Source: Apodospora peruviana (taxonomy: Eukaryota; Ascomycota; Sordariomycetes; Sordariales; Lasiosphaeriaceae). Taken from it: 64,000 bases of DNA. The stretch spans positions 4,836,001 through 4,900,000 of the forward strand of contig JAUEDM010000001.1 in assembly GCA_033439685.1 (NCBI GenBank), in the 5' to 3' direction. Shown one piece after another: positions 60,320-64,000 of the stretch (positions are counted from its first letter, which is position 1; every line of letters begins with the position of its first letter). The position numbers were made by a program, and so were the translations under genes. The notes under the pieces are model-generated. The model did no database searches and was not told the origin of the DNA. It saw nothing but the letters and a program-made list of their open reading frames with translations.

Positions 60320-61089
60320 GAGGGGGAAGGGAATACTAACCAGATGTCAGTGGACATATTTGGTGTTTGATTAGTTGGTGTCTAGGTCGAAGGGCGGAGG
60401 CGAATATCGATCATGGTATGGAAAAGCTGGTCCGGGAGGGTGAATTTTAGTACGTAGTCCTTTGTGGTGTTCTTATTTTTCGTTTTCAGTCGTTCGGTCG
60501 TTCGGTCGGTCGGTCGGTCAAGAAGCGAGCGAGGGTTACGGCATAGGCAATGCAGATATATTGTCACGTTATTCCCTTTTCTCATCATGGGTCTTATGCC
60601 CATTTGTCTCCTTTGCGTGAGTATTGTTGTGGTCCTCGGCAGGTGCGACACCAGAAAAGAGAAGCACCATTTCGTTCTTGGTCTCATCGGTCTTAAAAGG
60701 TCGGGTTGGCGAAAACAGACCCCAGGAAGTTAACGGTATTCACACCATTACTGAAAGTATCGACGTATATCTGCGTCGAACCAACGTTGTGTCACATTAC
60801 GAGGAGTGTTTATATACGGACCACTCAAGCTGGTTGCAATATTCAATCATTTCTAATGTTGAGGACACGGAATGCCTAAAGTTAAGCTCTCTATCATCCC
60901 TTTCCTGAAAATTCAACACCTCTTCCCGAGTCCGAATCACCCTCTTATAATGTCTTCCTATACATGTGTTAGTATCCACCTAATGTAGATTTGCTTTAAT
61001 TTCTCCTCCATGTCACAGCAAATATTAGGCTGCTTTCTTTTTACGGTTTACACACTCCCGCTGGTAGAGAATAAAACAATAAAGAGTCT
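60320..61089. other. Convergent 3' spacer between sec10 and cyt-4
   Basis: It contains a GGTC repeat (listed separately) and no convincing gene. An 89-codon ORF with hydrophobic runs spans the repeat and is probably chance. Confidence 0.65.
60495..60519. repeat. GGTC tetranucleotide repeat
   Basis: Several GGTC units with a GTTC variant form a 25-base tract in the 3' region of sec10. Confidence 0.9.
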
Positions 61090-64000
61090 TTATAAGTCAC
61101 TCGCTTCCTTCATTTCCTCGGGAGCGGCGGCAAGTTCTCCCCCAGGCTTCTTCCCCACCACCTTAACAATAATGTCAAGAGTATGCACATTCACGTCCTC
61201 CAGCTCAACTTCGAGCTCAACGCCCTCCTTCAGGTCAGCCATCATCCAGCCGCTGCCCTCTAGATTCAGGGCGGGCAGGGAGGCGGGCTGGTCGAACCAG
61301 TCGATCCTGCCATGAGCCGTACCATGGGCCACTATCTCGCCGACGACGAAGCGGAACGTCTTCGGCAGCTGCCCGACGTGCCCTTCCCTGAAATGCCAGG
61401 CGCGCACCAGCGCCTGCAGAATCCACTGTTGGCGGCCCGCGCCATTGTCGAGCTGACGGGCATAGCACTGGCGCAGGAGGAGGGCCGGGATCACACGCTC
61501 CTCGAGATGTTGGCGCTTGAATGGTAAGTGCTCGAAAGCCTCAAGCGGTACGGGCTTGGAGGTGGAGGCGTCGGGGTTCTTCATCTCCGCGAGCAGCGCA
61601 CCTTCAATTTGCCAATGTACGAGCAAGTCGGCGTACCGACGGAGTGGCGAGGTAGCCTTAGTGTACATATCCAAGCCCATGGTGAAGGAGAGCGTAGGAA
61701 TGGTGGCAATGCTGAACCCACCAACAAGTTCTTGCCAGGTAATGTAGTCAGCGGTCGAGAAATGTTTGCCAGCGAGAGTCTTCGGATAGAGGACGTCTCG
61801 AGTAAAGGCGCGTAAGGCGTCGATGTTCTGCTCGGCGAGTCGTTCGACTCGGTATGGGATGGGTAACCGGCGATCGTGACTCCATCGAGCGGCTACATAG
61901 CCAGCCAAAACCATAATATCGCTGACAAGATTGTTGAAGGATGCCTCGTAAGATATTCGAATGTGGGGGTCACCGCTGCAATGCACGAAGCCATTGCCTG
62001 TACTCTCCACCTCCGTATGTTGGAGGGAGACGTCCACTGCTGCGCTCGGTAGATAGGCTGGTGTGGCCCCCCTCTGAAGGCGGATCTCGCGAAGGGTCTT
62101 GCCAAGTTTTGCCAGAACCTTGATATCCGCAACTTGCTGCTCCGATAGCTCCGCCGGCTTGGTCATTTTCCTGCTGGAAGGGGTTGCGGTGGGAGTCTCC
62201 CCTACTTCAAAAATGTCAGCCGGAACGTTGGAAAGGTCCTTCATATCGCCAGTGATGGTCGCCACGTCCTTTGGGGTCATGTAAATGACATCCCGAAGGA
62301 CATGAGGCGTAATCTTATACTCGAGTATATCCCCAGCCTCGTTTACTCGAGCGCTGAAGGTGAGAGATGGTCTACCTGACGCCAGCGAGAATTCTTCCCG
62401 TACGATGTTATGTGGAAACATTGGCTCCTGGAATCCAGGAAGGTATGTTGACTGGGTCATGATAGCTGCATGTTCGGCTAGCGGGGTACCGGGCCTGATG
62501 CGTGAAGCCGGGTCGGCGACATGGACATTGACCCAGTACTCCCCGGGCTCTTCTGCTCGTTCAAGCGAGATGCCGTCGTCAATGTCTGCAGCGGTTTCAG
62601 AGTCAATACAATAGACCGTCGTAGCCATGAAATCCTTTCGAAGACCAGCAAACAGATCCGGCGCCAACTCGGGTAGTTTTACTTTGGTCGTGACATCGAC
62701 CAACGCAACATTATGTCGGTCTTGTAGTTGCTTTCCAGGAAGTCGTAACTTGTGGCGGGCAGGAATATCCCACGGCGTAGTCCAACCAATTTCCTGAAGA
62801 AAGGTCCAGCCCATGGAACGGTCGAGGTCTTCAGCATGCTCGTATCTCTCAGTTGCTCGCAGGATGGCAGCACCAACCCAATGAAGACGAGAGGAGCGCG
62901 GAAATCTGTCTACAGCGGCCCAATACTCGATGAATCTGATGATTTCGAGTTCATATTTAGTCCAGCAAAGTTTTCGAGGAGGTAGCACCTTCGTGGCCGG
63001 GCCTAATAGACCGTGTGGGGACCACGGGCGACATCTTCGACTCCTGGAAATGGCCTGTTGGGCGCGGACCAGAAAGTTTTGGAATGGACCTGTCACCATC
63101 TGTGCCACTTGTTCAGAACCATCGTTATCTTCGTAAATGGTCTGGAGTAGTCTCTCGACATCCTCAATTGTTTTAATATCTGTTTTTGAGGCGACAGAAA
63201 CAAGATACGCTGAATGTCGGTGGCTGGTTTGGATAAGAGGCCGGAAGGTGATGGGGTCCAAGCTGATAATAGTATGGACGGCATACAAGGCATGTGGCCC
63301 ATGGGAGCCATCGTTGTTTCGAGAAGCTGGAGGTAATAGTGCACGGGTGATCTCTGCCAAGCTCATCAACTTCTCTTCGTCCTCGGCAAGGAAGGAAGCC
63401 TTGGATAGCTGCTCAGTGTAGGTTTGGTGGACACGGCGTGCATCATGCTGGAATTGTTGCATTGCCTTGATCAAGGGCTCACCAACCACTCGACTCGGGC
63501 CGATGTTGAGGTCTACGAGCTCTCCTAGAACCCTGGCCTCGGCTGAGATTGATGGAATAGCGTCCATGACTGGCTGCAGCTGGGCCGGATCCTTGATGAA
63601 ATTTTTGACAACAAAGCGAGTCTTGCTATCCCGGCGGGCGAACCACTTGCCAGTCTCGGTATAGAAGTGGAGGTAGCCGTTTAACCTGCCGAGACAGATG
63701 GCAAGAATCTGTAACCTCGACGACTCGGAGGTGACTTCCAGCAGATCACCAGCCTCCAAGCCTCGGCCGGAGGTGGAGGCACCAAAGTCAACGAGCTCGC
63801 CATTATCGAAGTGCGGACGGATCTCGTCGTCCGATTCAACAGCTGTATGATCCTGGAAGCTGTGCGCGTTCTGGCTGTTGGTGAAGATATTAAGCGGTTT
63901 CGCTCCTCCACTCGAATCGACGAGGTCATTATAACCAAGCGTCTGAGGCGCCGGGTTCTGGGCTTCCCATGCCCTTAGTTGCTGTCGGATACGGGATTCG
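61090..64000 (-). CDS. cyt-4: Mitochondrial RNase II family protein, CYT-4/Dss1 type (partial)
   Basis: The frame is open from the right edge (first complete codon at 63999, reading ESRIRQQLRAW) to a stop at 61090, so 970 residues are seen and the N-terminus is missing. The RNB nuclease domain carries CIDSETAADIDDGIS. All four acidic residues expected for metal binding in RNase II proteins are present. VHVADPASRIRPGTPL, MFPHNIVREEFSLASG and the late TLSFTMGLDMYTKATSPLRRYADLLVHWQ are further RNB signatures. In Neurospora, CYT-4 is needed for mitochondrial RNA splicing, end processing and turnover. The yeast relative Dss1 is the degradosome exonuclease. No intron is apparent in the visible part. 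The presequence lies outside the window. Confidence 0.93.
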   Translation of the reverse strand, partial: ESRIRQQLRAWEAQNPAPQTLGYNDLVDSSGGAKPLNIFTNSQNAHSFQDHTAVESDDEIRPHFDNGELVDFGASTSGRGLEAGDLLEVTSESSRLQILAICLGRLNGYLHFYTETGKWFARRDSKTRFVVKNFIKDPAQLQPVMDAIPSISAEARVLGELVDLNIGPSRVVGEPLIKAMQQFQHDARRVHQTYTEQLSKASFLAEDEEKLMSLAEITRALLPPASRNNDGSHGPHALYAVHTIISLDPITFRPLIQTSHRHSAYLVSVASKTDIKTIEDVERLLQTIYEDNDGSEQVAQMVTGPFQNFLVRAQQAISRSRRCRPWSPHGLLGPATKVLPPRKLCWTKYELEIIRFIEYWAAVDRFPRSSRLHWVGAAILRATERYEHAEDLDRSMGWTFLQEIGWTTPWDIPARHKLRLPGKQLQDRHNVALVDVTTKVKLPELAPDLFAGLRKDFMATTVYCIDSETAADIDDGISLERAEEPGEYWVNVHVADPASRIRPGTPLAEHAAIMTQSTYLPGFQEPMFPHNIVREEFSLASGRPSLTFSARVNEAGDILEYKITPHVLRDVIYMTPKDVATITGDMKDLSNVPADIFEVGETPTATPSSRKMTKPAELSEQQVADIKVLAKLGKTLREIRLQRGATPAYLPSAAVDVSLQHTEVESTGNGFVHCSGDPHIRISYEASFNNLVSDIMVLAGYVAARWSHDRRLPIPYRVERLAEQNIDALRAFTRDVLYPKTLAGKHFSTADYITWQELVGGFSIATIPTLSFTMGLDMYTKATSPLRRYADLLVHWQIEGALLAEMKNPDASTSKPVPLEAFEHLPFKRQHLEERVIPALLLRQCYARQLDNGAGRQQWILQALVRAWHFREGHVGQLPKTFRFVVGEIVAHGTAHGRIDWFDQPASLPALNLEGSGWMMADLKEGVELEVELEDVNVHTLDIIVKVVGKKPGGELAAAPEEMKEASDL

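Overview
The window is nuclear DNA of a filamentous ascomycete (Pezizomycotina), most likely a Sordariomycete. The evidence is short 50-76 nt GT-AG introns with CTAAC/CTGAC-type branch sites, pyrimidine-rich leaders, long intergenic spacers, and proteins that read as CHD1, MED16, REG1, CYT-4 and DUF3500 family members. No rRNA, tRNA, CRISPR array, clear transposon or secondary-metabolite gene was recognised. I assigned 16 genes with reasonable support, plus one doubtful small ORF.

Left part (1-17.3 kb) is mostly chromatin and transcription. CHD1 remodeler (1468-6756, +) converges on an Hst3/Hst4-type sirtuin (8243-10317, -). The sirtuin is divergent from Mediator subunit MED16 (11855-15337, +), which converges on a DUF3500 protein (15957-17333, -).

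Middle part (17.3-47 kb) is gene-sparse. It holds a coiled-coil protein of unknown function (21015-22314, +), a secreted GH16 glucanase (23079-24164, -), a GT34 mannosyltransferase of the Mnn10 type (26918-28416, -), a 57-residue spliced gene with a cysteine-rich tail (31925-32174, +), a 1036-residue glycosylated single-pass membrane protein (34625-37735, +) and a Reg1-type PP1 regulatory subunit (44948-46752, +). The 7.2 kb between the last two shows no convincing gene.

Right part (48-64 kb) is dense housekeeping: proteasome beta-5 (48362-49304, +), mitochondrial Qri7/OSGEPL1 (49899-52877, -), Trm5 (53557-55304, -), Nus1 (55829-56970, -), exocyst Sec10 (57624-60319, +), and a CYT-4/Dss1 mitochondrial RNase running off the right edge (61090-64000, -). 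Qri7 and Trm5 are same-strand neighbours that both modify tRNA position 37.

The observations most worth checking are the hidden 57-residue Cys-tail gene, a 15-nt in-frame microexon in chd1 bounded by a NAGNAG acceptor, a roughly 325-residue insertion inside Qri7, the Qri7-Trm5 pairing, and a dispersed TACCTA/TAGGTA motif concentrated in the spacers. Exon boundaries were found by eye and checked by reading-frame arithmetic. All family assignments come from reading motifs, with no database search.
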